Shown piece by piece: positions 1-7,033 of a DNA stretch of 21,117 bases (positions within the stretch are counted from its first letter, which is position 1; the number at the start of each line of letters is the position of its first letter). The notes beneath the pieces were generated by a model. It saw only the letters and a list, made by a program, of their open reading frames with translations, was not told where the DNA came from and ran no database searches. Origin of the DNA: an uncultured Paracoccus sp. (GTDB taxonomy: Bacteria; Pseudomonadota; Alphaproteobacteria; Rhodobacterales; Rhodobacteraceae). A program made the position numbers and the translations under genes. Location: NCBI RefSeq assembly GCF_946221145.1, contig NZ_CAMIOH010000032.1, positions 1-21,117 on the forward strand, given 5' to 3'.

Positions 1-833
1 ACGATCCGGTCGCCCTTGACGTAATGGTTCAGCACATCGCCGATCACCACCGGCTGTTCGGCGATTTCCTTGGCCATGAAATGGCGATAGCCGCCCTTGT
101 CGATCGCGGTGGCGCCTGTGTCGATGCGGGCCTCGGCGCGGTGCGTCTGGTTGCCCGCCGCGTCAAAGACCTGCATCCCGGCGCGGGTCAGGATGGCATG
201 GTCGCCATCCTCCAGATAGGTGATCCGGTCGGTAAAGGGCGCAAGCGCCACCGCGTCGGATCCCAGGAACATCTCGCCCTCGCCATGGCCGATGGCCAGC
301 GGGCTGCCCTTGCGGGCGGCGACCATCAGGTCGGGCTGGCCGTCGAACAGGAACGCCAGGGCAAAGGCGCCGCGCAGCCGGGACAGGGTCTTGCGCGCGG
401 CCTCGACCGGGGTCAGGCCCTGCGCCATGTAATGCGCGGTCCACAGGGCCACCGTCTCGGTATCGGTCTGCGATTGCGGCTGGATGCCCAGGGCGGCCAG
501 TTCCTCGCGCAGTTCGCGGAAATTCTCGATGATTCCGTTGTGGACGACAGCGACGGGGCCGGACTGGTGGGGATGGGCGTTGACCTCGGTCGCGGCGCCG
601 TGGGTGGCCCAGCGGGTATGGCCGATGCCGATATGGCCGGGCAGGGGTTCATGGACCAGGCGGTCCGACAGGTTGACCAGCTTGCCCACCGCGCGGCGGC
701 GGTCCAGCCGCCCCCGCGCATCGACGGTCGCCACCCCGGCGCTGTCATAGCCGCGATATTCCAGGCGGCGCAGCGCATCGACCAGTTGCGGGGAAACCTC
801 GTGCGATCCGAGAATGCCGATAATGCCGCACAT
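1..833 (-). CDS. glmS: Glutamine-fructose-6-phosphate aminotransferase, N-terminal part (cut by window edge)
   Basis: GlmS converts fructose-6-phosphate and glutamine to glucosamine-6-phosphate, the first committed step to UDP-GlcNAc, in the cytoplasm. The reverse strand from 833 reads MCGIIGILGSHEV, so Cys2 (after Met removal, the N-terminal nucleophile of class II glutamine amidotransferases) is present. It continues through LEYRGYDSAG, GIGHTRWATHG and HNGIIENFRELREEL, all hallmarks of the GlmS glutaminase domain. About 277 residues are inside the window; the two SIS sugar-isomerase domains lie beyond position 1. The ATG overlaps the glmU stop by one base (TGATG), which implies translational coupling and a glmU-glmS operon. 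No frameshift is visible. Family assignment is very secure. Confidence 0.96.
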   Translation of the reverse strand, partial: MCGIIGILGSHEVSPQLVDALRRLEYRGYDSAGVATVDARGRLDRRRAVGKLVNLSDRLVHEPLPGHIGIGHTRWATHGAATEVNAHPHQSGPVAVVHNGIIENFRELREELAALGIQPQSQTDTETVALWTAHYMAQGLTPVEAARKTLSRLRGAFALAFLFDGQPDLMVAARKGSPLAIGHGEGEMFLGSDAVALAPFTDRITYLEDGDHAILTRAGMQVFDAAGNQTHRAEARIDTGATAIDKGGYRHFMAKEIAEQPVVIGDVLNHYVKGDRI

Positions 834-2176
834 CAGCGGGACTCCTTTTTCGCGCGCAGGGCCGCCATCAGGCGGGTGGCAAGGCCGGGTTTGTTCGCCT
901 GGGGCGCCCGGCCGATGGCAAGGGCGCCGTCCGGCACGTCCTGGGTGATGACCGACCCGGATCCGGTCATCGCGTCATCGCCCACGCGCACCGGCGCCAC
1001 CAGCATCGTGTCGCTGCCGATGAAGGCGCGGGCGCCGATTTCGGTGCGGTGCTTCATCACCCCGTCATAATTGCAGGTGACGGTGCCCGCGCCGATATTG
1101 CTGCGCTCGCCCACATGCGCATCGCCCAGATAGGTCAGGTGGCCGACCTTGACGCCTTCGTCCAGGACGCTGTTCTTGATTTCCACGAAATTGCCGACAT
1201 GCACGTCGCCGCCCAGTTCGGCGCCGGGACGCAGCCGTGCGAACGGCCCGACCGTTGCGCCCGAGGAGACATGGCATCCCTCCAGATGGCAGAAGGGCAG
1301 GATTTCCGCGCCGGATTCGATGGTTACGCCGGGTCCGAAGACGACGTTCTGGCCGATCACCGTGTCGCGGCCGATCACCGTGTCCAGGGCGAACCAGACG
1401 GTTGCCGGGTCACACAGCGTCACCCCGTTTTCCAGGGCCTGCTGGCGGGCGCGGGTCTGGAAGGCGGCTTCGGCCCCGGCCAGTTCGGCACGGGTATTGA
1501 TGCCCAGCGTTTCCGCCTCGTCGCAGGTGACGACATCGGTGCGGCGGCCTTCGGCGCGGGCCAGGGCTACCAGATCCGTCAGATAGTATTCGCCGGATGC
1601 GTTTTCATTGGTCAGCCGCACGATCAGCTGCCGCAGCAGCGACGCGTCAAGCGCCATCACCCCGGAATTGCACAGCGCGATCCGGCGGGTCGCCGCATCG
1701 GCGTCCTTGTATTCGACGATCCGTTCCAGGCCCCGGCCCGACACGATCAGCCGGCCATAGCGGCCCGGATCCTCGGCTTCGAAGCCCAGCACCACCAGGT
1801 CGGACGGATGCGAGGCAAGGGCTGCCAGCGTGTCCTCTCCGATAAAGGGGGTGTCGCCGTAAAGGACGATCACCTTGCCCTCGAACCCCTCCAGCTCCGG
1901 CAGGGCCTGGCGGACGGCATGGCCGGTGCCAAGCTGTTCGGCCTGCAACACGATCCGCGCATCAGGGTCGATCCTGGCCACCGCCTTGGTCACAAGGTCG
2001 GCGCCATGGCCCGCGACCACGATCACCTGTTCGGGTTCCAGCGTCCGCGCCACGGCCAGGGCATGGCCCACCAGCGGCGCGGCCCCCAGCCGGTGCAGGA
2101 CCTTGGGCAGGTCGGACTGCATCCGGCTGCCCTGACCGGCCGCCAGGATCACGATCGCCACCGGATTGTCAGCCAT
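833..2176 (-). CDS. glmU: Bifunctional N-acetylglucosamine-1-phosphate uridyltransferase / glucosamine-1-phosphate acetyltransferase
   Basis: GlmU acetylates glucosamine-1-phosphate and then transfers UMP from UTP, giving UDP-GlcNAc for peptidoglycan and lipid A. The 447-residue protein has an N-terminal nucleotidyltransferase domain (LAAGQGSRM near residue 13, then DLPKVLH; YGDTPFI; EYYLTDLVALA). From about residue 245 it has a left-handed beta-helix of hexapeptide repeats with the acetyltransferase motifs RLRPGAEL, GNFVEIKNS, HLTYLGDA and GAGTVTCNYDG. ATG at 2176 is chosen because GAGGG lies 7 nt upstream; an in-frame GTG at 2191 overlaps that ribosome binding site and is less likely. It is followed directly by glmS with a one-base overlap. 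Length is typical for the family. Confidence 0.96.
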   Translation of the reverse strand: MADNPVAIVILAAGQGSRMQSDLPKVLHRLGAAPLVGHALAVARTLEPEQVIVVAGHGADLVTKAVARIDPDARIVLQAEQLGTGHAVRQALPELEGFEGKVIVLYGDTPFIGEDTLAALASHPSDLVVLGFEAEDPGRYGRLIVSGRGLERIVEYKDADAATRRIALCNSGVMALDASLLRQLIVRLTNENASGEYYLTDLVALARAEGRRTDVVTCDEAETLGINTRAELAGAEAAFQTRARQQALENGVTLCDPATVWFALDTVIGRDTVIGQNVVFGPGVTIESGAEILPFCHLEGCHVSSGATVGPFARLRPGAELGGDVHVGNFVEIKNSVLDEGVKVGHLTYLGDAHVGERSNIGAGTVTCNYDGVMKHRTEIGARAFIGSDTMLVAPVRVGDDAMTGSGSVITQDVPDGALAIGRAPQANKPGLATRLMAALRAKKESR

Positions 2177-2293
2177 TCTGCCCTCATTCACTGTTCAAAT
2201 TCCCTGCCGGGCGTTCTAATCGGGGCGGCGCGCGGGCGAAAGCCCGAAGGCGTTCACCTTTGGTGTCGGATCGTTGCGGAAAAGGACAGGGGC
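2177..2293. promoter_or_regulatory. Divergent promoter region of glmUS and gph, with a GAAA-tetraloop hairpin
   Basis: This 117-bp gap separates the divergent glmU and gph starts and must hold both promoters. No clear -35/-10 pair stands out. A small hairpin CGGGC-GAAA-GCCCG lies at 2233-2246; its GNRA-type loop would be stable in a gph leader RNA. The promoter role is inferred from gene orientation; the hairpin is read directly. Confidence 0.5.
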
Positions 2294-2968
2294 ATGGCGG
2301 GAACGGTGGTCTTTGACCTGGACGGAACGCTGGCCGACACGTCGGCCGATCTGATCGCGGCGGCGAATGCCTGTTTCGCGGCGCGGGGGATGCAGGTCGC
2401 CCTGGACCCGGTGGCCGACGCGCTGACTGCCTTTCACGGCGGGCGGGCGATGCTGCGGGCGGGATATGGCCGGATCGGCGGCGACCTGTTGCTGCCGCCG
2501 GGGGCCGAGGACGAAGATTATCCCCGCCTGCTGGACCACTACGCGCAGAATATTGCCGTCCATACAAAGCTGTATCCGGGGGTTCAGGAATGTCTGGACC
2601 GGTTGCAGGCCGATGGGCACATCCTGGCTGTCTGCACCAACAAGCCCGGTTCCCTGGCCGAGACGCTGCTGGATGCCCTGGGGGTGCGCGGGCGGTTCGC
2701 GTCGATGATCGCCGCCGACACGCTGCCGGTCCGCAAGCCCGATCCGCGCCCCTATCGTGCGGCGGTGGAGCGCGCCGGGGGCAGCATCGCCGCGTCCTTC
2801 CTGGTGGGCGATACCGAAACCGACCGCAAGACCGCTGCGGCGGCGGGGGTCAGGGTCGCGCTTGTGTCGTTCGGACCCGAGGGCGAGGGGATTGCCCGCC
2901 TGGCCCCGGACGCGCTGATCGGCCATTTCGACGAATTGCCGGATCTGGCGCGCCGCTGGCTGGCCTGA
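2294..2968 (+). CDS. gph: Phosphoglycolate phosphatase, HAD family
   Basis: This 224-residue HAD-superfamily phosphatase probably hydrolyses 2-phosphoglycolate, from oxygenase activity or DNA repair, to glycolate. The four HAD motifs are present: DLDGT with nucleophile Asp8 and Asp10, Thr115 in CTNKPG, Lys148 in VRKPDPRPY, and GDTETD at 172-177. The helical cap domain lies between motifs I and II. The reading frame is open far upstream, but homology begins at MAGTVVFDLDG, and AGGACAGGGG lies just before this ATG, so 2294 is taken as the start. Divergent pairing with glmU-glmS is common in Rhodobacterales. Related HAD hydrolases such as a pyrophosphatase cannot be excluded from motifs alone. 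Confidence 0.87.
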   Translation: MAGTVVFDLDGTLADTSADLIAAANACFAARGMQVALDPVADALTAFHGGRAMLRAGYGRIGGDLLLPPGAEDEDYPRLLDHYAQNIAVHTKLYPGVQECLDRLQADGHILAVCTNKPGSLAETLLDALGVRGRFASMIAADTLPVRKPDPRPYRAAVERAGGSIAASFLVGDTETDRKTAAAAGVRVALVSFGPEGEGIARLAPDALIGHFDELPDLARRWLA

Positions 2969-3001
2969 CCGCCCGCCCCTGATCGACAGGCAATGACCGG
3001 C

Positions 3002-3037
3002 CGCCGCAGGGTGGGTGCGGCGCGTTAATGACTTTTT
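3002..3037 (+). terminator. Weak terminator-like hairpin after gph
   Basis: A perfect 7-bp stem (CGCCGCA, 3002-3008, with TGCGGCG, 3016-3022; loop GGGTGGG) lies 34 nt after the gph stop. A run of five T follows at 3033-3037, about 10 nt after the stem, which is too far for a classical intrinsic terminator. It may still reduce read-through. Confidence 0.4.
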
Positions 3038-3069
3038 AGACATATTCACCGACTCGCCCCTGCGGATTA

Positions 3070-3085
3070 TTAAGGGGGCGTTAAC
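3070..3085. promoter_or_regulatory. CtrA-type binding site TTAA-N7-TTAAC
   Basis: TTAA (3070-3073), seven bases GGGGGCG, then TTAAC (3081-3085) is an exact match to the published full CtrA consensus TTAA-N7-TTAAC of alphaproteobacteria. It lies in a non-coding stretch 87 bp before the preferred start (3172) of the next gene. That fits a promoter position and argues against the alternative start codons at 3088 and 3094. The match is read directly; CtrA binding is inferred. Confidence 0.5.
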
Positions 3086-3171
3086 AAGTGTTTATGGTTG
3101 TCGGCCCTGCGTCAGGCCCGCCACTGGCGGGCCGCGCGTACACCCGCCGACATGTTGTCCAGGGTTTCACG

Positions 3172-3738
3172 ATGCAACCTCTTTGCACGGCCGATGACCA
3201 GTGCCTGAGTTTCTTTCCCAATATGGGATTCCGCCCCGCCGTCCACGTCATCCAGCGGGACCAGTATGGCGATCATATGGCCCTTGTGGTCGGCGATGAC
3301 AGCCCCATGCAGGGCAAGGTGCCGCCGGGCTTTGTCAACCACGCACTGTCGGTCGATCCCTATGCGCCCCTGGGCGGTGCGGGGACCACGGTCATGGCCG
3401 CGCTTAGTCCAGGATCGTCTGGCGGCAACTCAGGTGGAATAGCATCCCTGTTGGGCGGAGGCGGCGGCGGTTATATCGGCGGCGGTTCCTCGGGCCGGGG
3501 AACCGATAGCCGGGCGTCCAACCAAAAAGTTTGGCCAGACGTGCTTGATCCGGGAATTGATGAAGTGTCCTCGGCCGGAAGCGAAGGCGGCTACAAGCCA
3601 AAGCCGACCGATCCCGTGATCAAGGTTCCCGATCAACCCGATCTGCCGCCGCTGGCGCCGGTGCCGCTGCCGGATGCGGCGCCCCTGTTGATCGCGTCGC
3701 TGCTGGCCTTTGCGGTGCTGCGCCGCGTCCGGGGATAG
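3172..3738 (+). CDS. Small exported protein with VPLP-type C-terminal sorting signal
   Basis: I do not recognise the body of this 188-residue protein. The N-terminal half (MQPLCTADDQCLSFFPN...) has no obvious classical signal peptide. The middle (about residues 80-110) is a Gly/Ser-rich linker, followed by an acidic, Pro-rich stretch. The C-terminus PVPLPDAAPLLIASLLAF then AVLRRVRG has the three parts of a VPLPA-CTERM signal: a VPLP motif, one hydrophobic segment and a short Arg-rich end. By analogy with PEP-CTERM/exosortase systems such proteins are processed at the envelope. The start is uncertain: GTG 3088 or ATG 3094 would add 28 or 26 residues but would put the start next to a CtrA-like site. 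Codon use matches the neighbours. Confidence 0.6.
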   Translation: MQPLCTADDQCLSFFPNMGFRPAVHVIQRDQYGDHMALVVGDDSPMQGKVPPGFVNHALSVDPYAPLGGAGTTVMAALSPGSSGGNSGGIASLLGGGGGGYIGGGSSGRGTDSRASNQKVWPDVLDPGIDEVSSAGSEGGYKPKPTDPVIKVPDQPDLPPLAPVPLPDAAPLLIASLLAFAVLRRVRG

Positions 3739-3762
3739 GGCCGTCCCCCTTGGGGAACGGCC
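3739..3762. terminator. Hairpin between converging genes
   Basis: GGCCGT (3739-3744) pairs with ACGGCC (3757-3762), and the inner CCC/GGG bases can extend the stem. It starts right after the stop codon at 3736-3738 and lies before the bfr stop, so it could end transcription from both sides. No T-run follows on either strand, so the terminator role is an inference. Confidence 0.4.
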
Positions 3763-3769
3763 GGGCAGA

Positions 3770-4255
3770 TCACTCTGCCTTGTCGGCAGGCTTTGCGTTC
3801 AGCTGGCCATAATTCTGGGCGCCGATCGTGTCGAACAGCTGGATCTGCGTTTCCAGGAAGTCGATGTGACCTTCCTCGTCCTCGATCAGGTCGTCGAACA
3901 GCGTCTTGGACACCTGGTCGTTCACGCTGGAGCAGTATTCGCGCGCCTCCAGATACAGGGTCCGGGCGTCGTGTTCCCCGGCAAGGTCGGCTTCCAGCGT
4001 TTCCCGCAGGGTCTGGCCGATCCGCAGCGGATCCAGCTTTTGCAGGTTCGGATGGCCTTCCAGGAAGATGATCCGCTTGATCAGGCGATCGGCGTGATTC
4101 ATCTCCTCGATCGATTCGGCGCGCGACTTGTCGGCGATATGGCCGAAGCCCCAATCCTCTTGCAGGCGATAATGCAGCCAATACTGGCTGACGGCAGTCA
4201 GTTCAGACCGCAGCGCCGCGTTGAGATACTCGATAACCTTTGCGTCGCCCTTCAT
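3770..4255 (-). CDS. bfr: Bacterioferritin (haem-binding iron-storage protein)
   Basis: Bacterioferritin forms a 24-mer shell that oxidises Fe(II) and stores it as a ferric mineral. The 161-residue protein has the usual length. The di-iron ferroxidase ligands are all in place: Glu18, Glu51, His54, Glu94, Glu127 and His130. Met52, the axial ligand of the inter-subunit haem, is present in IEEMNHADRL, which separates it from plain ferritin. The C-terminus is a short polar tail (NAKPADKAE). It follows bfd on the same strand, and the bfd frame continues 53 nt into this gene. A weak Shine-Dalgarno (AAAGGA) lies about 10 nt upstream of ATG 4255. Expected to be iron-responsive. Confidence 0.96.
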   Translation of the reverse strand: MKGDAKVIEYLNAALRSELTAVSQYWLHYRLQEDWGFGHIADKSRAESIEEMNHADRLIKRIIFLEGHPNLQKLDPLRIGQTLRETLEADLAGEHDARTLYLEAREYCSSVNDQVSKTLFDDLIEDEEGHIDFLETQIQLFDTIGAQNYGQLNAKPADKAE

Positions 4256-4496
4256 GGTGGGTATCCTTTGCGATAACTGATTTTGCCCGCAAAATCGGCG
4301 GGGCTACGCCCAGATTATCGCAGTGACGCATGGTGTCCAGAAAGAGCGGCATACATCCGCCGCAATCGGCGCGTTTACCAAGGGCGTGATAGATTTTCCC
4401 CGGCGTGATGATCGTCTGCGGATCCGAGGTCCGCATCCAGTCGATGGCTGCCTTGATCTCATGGTCAGAGATTTGCGTGCAATGGCAGACAATCAT
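4203..4496 (-). CDS. bfd: Bacterioferritin-associated ferredoxin, [2Fe-2S]
   Basis: Bfd delivers electrons to the bacterioferritin haem so that stored iron can be reduced and released. The N-terminus MIVCHCTQISDHEIKAA carries the CxC pair (Cys4, Cys6) and the CxxC pair is at Cys45 and Cys48 (ADCGGCMP), the ligand pattern of the BFD-like [2Fe-2S] fold. ATG 4496 is chosen because AGGAG lies 7 nt upstream; the frame is open further but without homology. At 97 residues it is longer than the roughly 65-residue enterobacterial Bfd: a basic C-terminal tail (HHEGRRKGYRVSQRGAAV) is read in another frame across the first 53 nt of bfr. Either the overlap is real or a sequencing error has hidden an earlier stop. 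Confidence 0.88.
   Translation of the reverse strand: MIVCHCTQISDHEIKAAIDWMRTSDPQTIITPGKIYHALGKRADCGGCMPLFLDTMRHCDNLGVAPPILRAKSVIAKDTHHEGRRKGYRVSQRGAAV
4279..4296. repeat. Perfect 8-bp-arm palindrome at the bfd-bfr junction
   Basis: GATTTTGC (4279-4286) and GCAAAATC (4289-4296) are perfect inverted arms separated by two bases. The palindrome lies inside the extended bfd frame, 23 bp upstream of the bfr start. It could be an operator or an RNA structure that affects bfr translation; the sequence alone cannot tell which. Confidence 0.55.
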
Positions 4497-4517
4497 CACG
4501 ATGCTCCTGTTCAGCGA

Positions 4518-4545
4518 AACATAGCGATTCTGTCGGAAAAGTAAA
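4518..4545 (-). promoter_or_regulatory. Candidate sigma70-like promoter of bfd-bfr
   Basis: On the minus strand, TTTACT (4540-4545) and TATGTT (4518-4523) are spaced by 16 bases and each match four of six consensus positions. The -10 ends 21 nt before the bfd ATG. This lies in the 114-bp gap shared with divergent queA. No convincing Irr or Fur box was recognised here. Confidence 0.3.
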
Positions 4546-4610
4546 GCTGACATTTTTGCTTGGATACCTGGTGCTTGACCAGCGGACGGGGCGGGCGCAG
4601 AAGCGCGGCC

Positions 4611-5657
4611 ATGAAACTGTCCGATTTCGATTTCGATCTGCCCCCCGACCTGATCGCCACGCGTCCGGCCCGGCCGCGCACATCGGCCCGGCTGCTGCTG
4701 GCAGAAGGCGGCGGCATCGCCGACCGGCGCGTCAGCGACCTGACCGGGATCCTGCGGGCGGGCGATTTGCTGGTCCTGAACGACACCAAGGTGATCCCGG
4801 CGCGGCTGACCGGAACCCGCACCCGCGCCACGCCGCAGGGTGAGGCCACCGCCCGGATCGAGGTGACGCTGCTGGAGCCCCAGGCCGACGGCTGGCGCGC
4901 CCTGGCCAAACCGTTGCGCAAGCTGCGCGCGGGCGAGGTGATCCGCTTTGGCGACGCCCTGTCAGCAGAAGTGACCGGGATCGCCGATGGTGAACTGATC
5001 CTGCGCTTCGACGCGCAGGGGGACGCCTTCGACGCGGCGCTGCAAAAGGTGGGGGCGATGCCGCTGCCGCCGTATATCGCCGCGCTGCGGGCGCCCGATG
5101 CGCAGGACCATCAGGACTACCAGACCGTCTGGGCCGCGCGTCAGGGCGCCGTCGCCGCGCCCACCGCCAGCCTGCATTTCGACGATGCGCTGCTGGCCGA
5201 TCTGGCCGCGAAAGGCGTCGAATTCGTCCATGTCACCCTGCATGTCGGCGCGGGCACGTTCCTGCCGGTCAAGGTCGATGACGTTGCCACCCACCGCATG
5301 CACGCCGAATGGGGCGAGGTCGGCGCGGATGCCGCCGCCGCCATCACGCGCGCCCGGGCCGAGGGGCGGCGGGTGATCCCGGTCGGCACAACCGCGTTGC
5401 GGCTGATCGAATCGGCCGCGTCCGAGGACGGCACGCTGCGGCCGTTCCGGGGAACGACAGACATCTTCATCTATCCCGGCTATCGGTTCCGGGTGACGGA
5501 CGGGCTGATGACCAATTTCCACCTGCCCAAATCGACGTTGCTGATGCTGGTGTCGGCGTTGATGGGGCAGGACCGGATCCGGCAGATCTATGCCCACGCC
5601 GTCCAGTCGCGCTATCGCTTCTTCAGCTATGGCGATGCGTCGCTGCTGATTCCCTAG
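4611..5657 (+). CDS. queA: S-adenosylmethionine:tRNA ribosyltransferase-isomerase
   Basis: QueA transfers and isomerises the ribosyl part of SAM onto preQ1 in position 34 of tRNAs, giving epoxyqueuosine. The 348-residue protein has the family length and landmarks: MKLSDFDFDLPPDLIATRPA at the start, LLVLNDTKVIPARL, the PPYI segment, QTVWAARQGAVAAPTASLHF, HVTLHVGAGTFLPV, and near the end MTNFHLPKSTLLMLVSAL. ATG 4611 is chosen because homology begins there; the upstream in-frame extension (from 4560) has no family resemblance. No strong Shine-Dalgarno is seen. It is divergent from bfd and followed after 55 bp by an MFS transporter gene, so co-transcription with that gene is possible. Confidence 0.96.
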   Translation: MKLSDFDFDLPPDLIATRPARPRTSARLLLAEGGGIADRRVSDLTGILRAGDLLVLNDTKVIPARLTGTRTRATPQGEATARIEVTLLEPQADGWRALAKPLRKLRAGEVIRFGDALSAEVTGIADGELILRFDAQGDAFDAALQKVGAMPLPPYIAALRAPDAQDHQDYQTVWAARQGAVAAPTASLHFDDALLADLAAKGVEFVHVTLHVGAGTFLPVKVDDVATHRMHAEWGEVGADAAAAITRARAEGRRVIPVGTTALRLIESAASEDGTLRPFRGTTDIFIYPGYRFRVTDGLMTNFHLPKSTLLMLVSALMGQDRIRQIYAHAVQSRYRFFSYGDASLLIP

Positions 5658-5712
5658 GGTCGCTTTCCGGGTAGCCCCCCGCCGCCGAATGGGCGAAAAA
5701 CGGGAGCGACCC
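5657..5712 (+). promoter_or_regulatory. Long-range inverted repeat covering the start region of the next gene
   Basis: GGGTCGCT (5657-5664, starting at the last base of the queA stop) and AGCGACCC (5705-5712) are perfect 8-bp arms. The right arm overlaps the Shine-Dalgarno GGGAG (5702-5706) and ends directly before the TTG at 5713, so folding would hide the ribosome binding site. Inner bases GCCC and GGGC can add a second stem. Regulation is inferred. Confidence 0.4.
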
Positions 5713-6966
5713 TTGAACGAGAATCCCATGCTCTCCGTGCTGCGAACCACATGGCCGCTGTTTCTGGGCATCCTGCTGCTGATGGTCGGCAACGGGATGC
5801 AGGGCACGCTTCTGGGCATTCGCGGCGGGTTGGAGGGGATCCCGACCTTTCAGATGTCGGTGGTCATGTCGGGTTACTTCGCGGGCTTCCTGCTGGGCAG
5901 CCTGACGGTGCCCGCGCTGATCAAGAATGTCGGCCATGTCCGGGTGTTCGCGGCGCTTGGGTCGATGATCTCGTCCGTGCTGGTGCTCTACGCGGTCGAG
6001 CCGAACTGGATTTGGTGGACGATCCTGCGCGGGATCATCGGCTTTTGCTTCTGCGGCGTCTATATCACGTCCGAAAGCTGGCTGAATGCGGGGTCCACCA
6101 ACGAAAACCGGGGGCAGACGCTGTCGGCCTATATGATCGTGCAGTTGCTGGGCATCGTCGCGGCCCAGGCGCTGCTGAACACCAGCGATCCGGGCGGCTA
6201 CACGCTGTTCATCGTCGCATCCGTGCTGGTGTCGCTGGCGTTCATGCCGATCCTGCTGTCGGCCAGGCCCGCGCCGCAGTTCCAGACCATCAAGCGCATG
6301 ACATTCCGCAGGCTGTACCGCGCGTCGCCGCTGGGCTGCGTGGGGATCTTCCTGATGGGCGGGGTCTTTGCCGTTCTGTCGGGCATGTCCTCGGTCTGGG
6401 GGGCCACCATCGGGCTGTCGGTCGCGCAGATTTCGCTGTTCGTCGCGGCCAGCTATGCGGGTGGGCTGGTGCTGCAATATCCGATCGGCTGGATTTCCGA
6501 CCGCTATGACCGGCGCAAGCTGGTGCTGATGCTGGCCGCCATCGGCGCGGTGACGGGGGTCGTGGTGATCGCCGCGCAACCCGGCACGCTGGGCCTGGTG
6601 ATCGCCGGGGCGCTGATGGGGGGCATCGCCAATCCGATCTATGCGCTGCTGCTGGCCTATACCAACGACTACCTGGATCAGTCGGACATGGCGGCGGCCT
6701 CGGCGGGGCTGCTGTTCATCTATGGAATCGGGTCGATGGGCGGGCCGATCATCACCGGATGGCTGATGGAGGTTCTGGGACCGGACGGCTTCTGGGTCTA
6801 TATGGCGGTGCTGCTGGCGATGCTGACCGTCTATGCCAGCTGGCGCGCCACCCGTCGCCGTGGCCTGACGCCGCAGGAGCAGGGCAATTTTGCCGTGATC
6901 ACCCCGAATGCCACCACCATCGCGGTCGAAGCCGCCCTGGACGACAAGCAGTCTAACCCGACGTAA
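5713..6966 (+). CDS. MFS transporter, substrate unknown
   Basis: This 417-residue protein is a major facilitator superfamily permease with about 12 hydrophobic segments. A typical inter-helix loop motif ISDRYDRRK (about residue 260) and an Arg-rich loop after the last helix (WRATRRRGLTP) are visible. The tail (about 35 residues) is soluble. The body, with LFLGILLLMVGNGMQGTLLGIR, resembles the YcaD-like MFS group of Rhodobacterales, whose substrate is not known to me. The start is uncertain: TTG 5713 has GGGAG 6 nt upstream, ATG 5689 has no ribosome binding site, and ATG 5728 is also possible. It follows queA closely; there is no sign that their functions are linked. Confidence 0.8.
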   Translation: MNENPMLSVLRTTWPLFLGILLLMVGNGMQGTLLGIRGGLEGIPTFQMSVVMSGYFAGFLLGSLTVPALIKNVGHVRVFAALGSMISSVLVLYAVEPNWIWWTILRGIIGFCFCGVYITSESWLNAGSTNENRGQTLSAYMIVQLLGIVAAQALLNTSDPGGYTLFIVASVLVSLAFMPILLSARPAPQFQTIKRMTFRRLYRASPLGCVGIFLMGGVFAVLSGMSSVWGATIGLSVAQISLFVAASYAGGLVLQYPIGWISDRYDRRKLVLMLAAIGAVTGVVVIAAQPGTLGLVIAGALMGGIANPIYALLLAYTNDYLDQSDMAAASAGLLFIYGIGSMGGPIITGWLMEVLGPDGFWVYMAVLLAMLTVYASWRATRRRGLTPQEQGNFAVITPNATTIAVEAALDDKQSNPT

Positions 6967-7033
6967 GCGGCCTGCTTGTCGGCCCGCCGGGAATGGTTTA
7001 ACGCTGAACTATCTTGACCAGACGGGGGAGCCT

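Noticed and set aside
2233..2246. GAAA-tetraloop hairpin as a possible riboswitch or glmS ribozyme element
   Set aside because: It is only a 5-bp stem with none of the conserved glmS ribozyme core, and it lies on the gph side; kept as a minor structural note only.
1049..2293. An in-frame N-terminal extension of gph of about 415 codons
   Set aside because: It lies wholly opposite glmU, has no homology, and a good start with Shine-Dalgarno exists at 2294.
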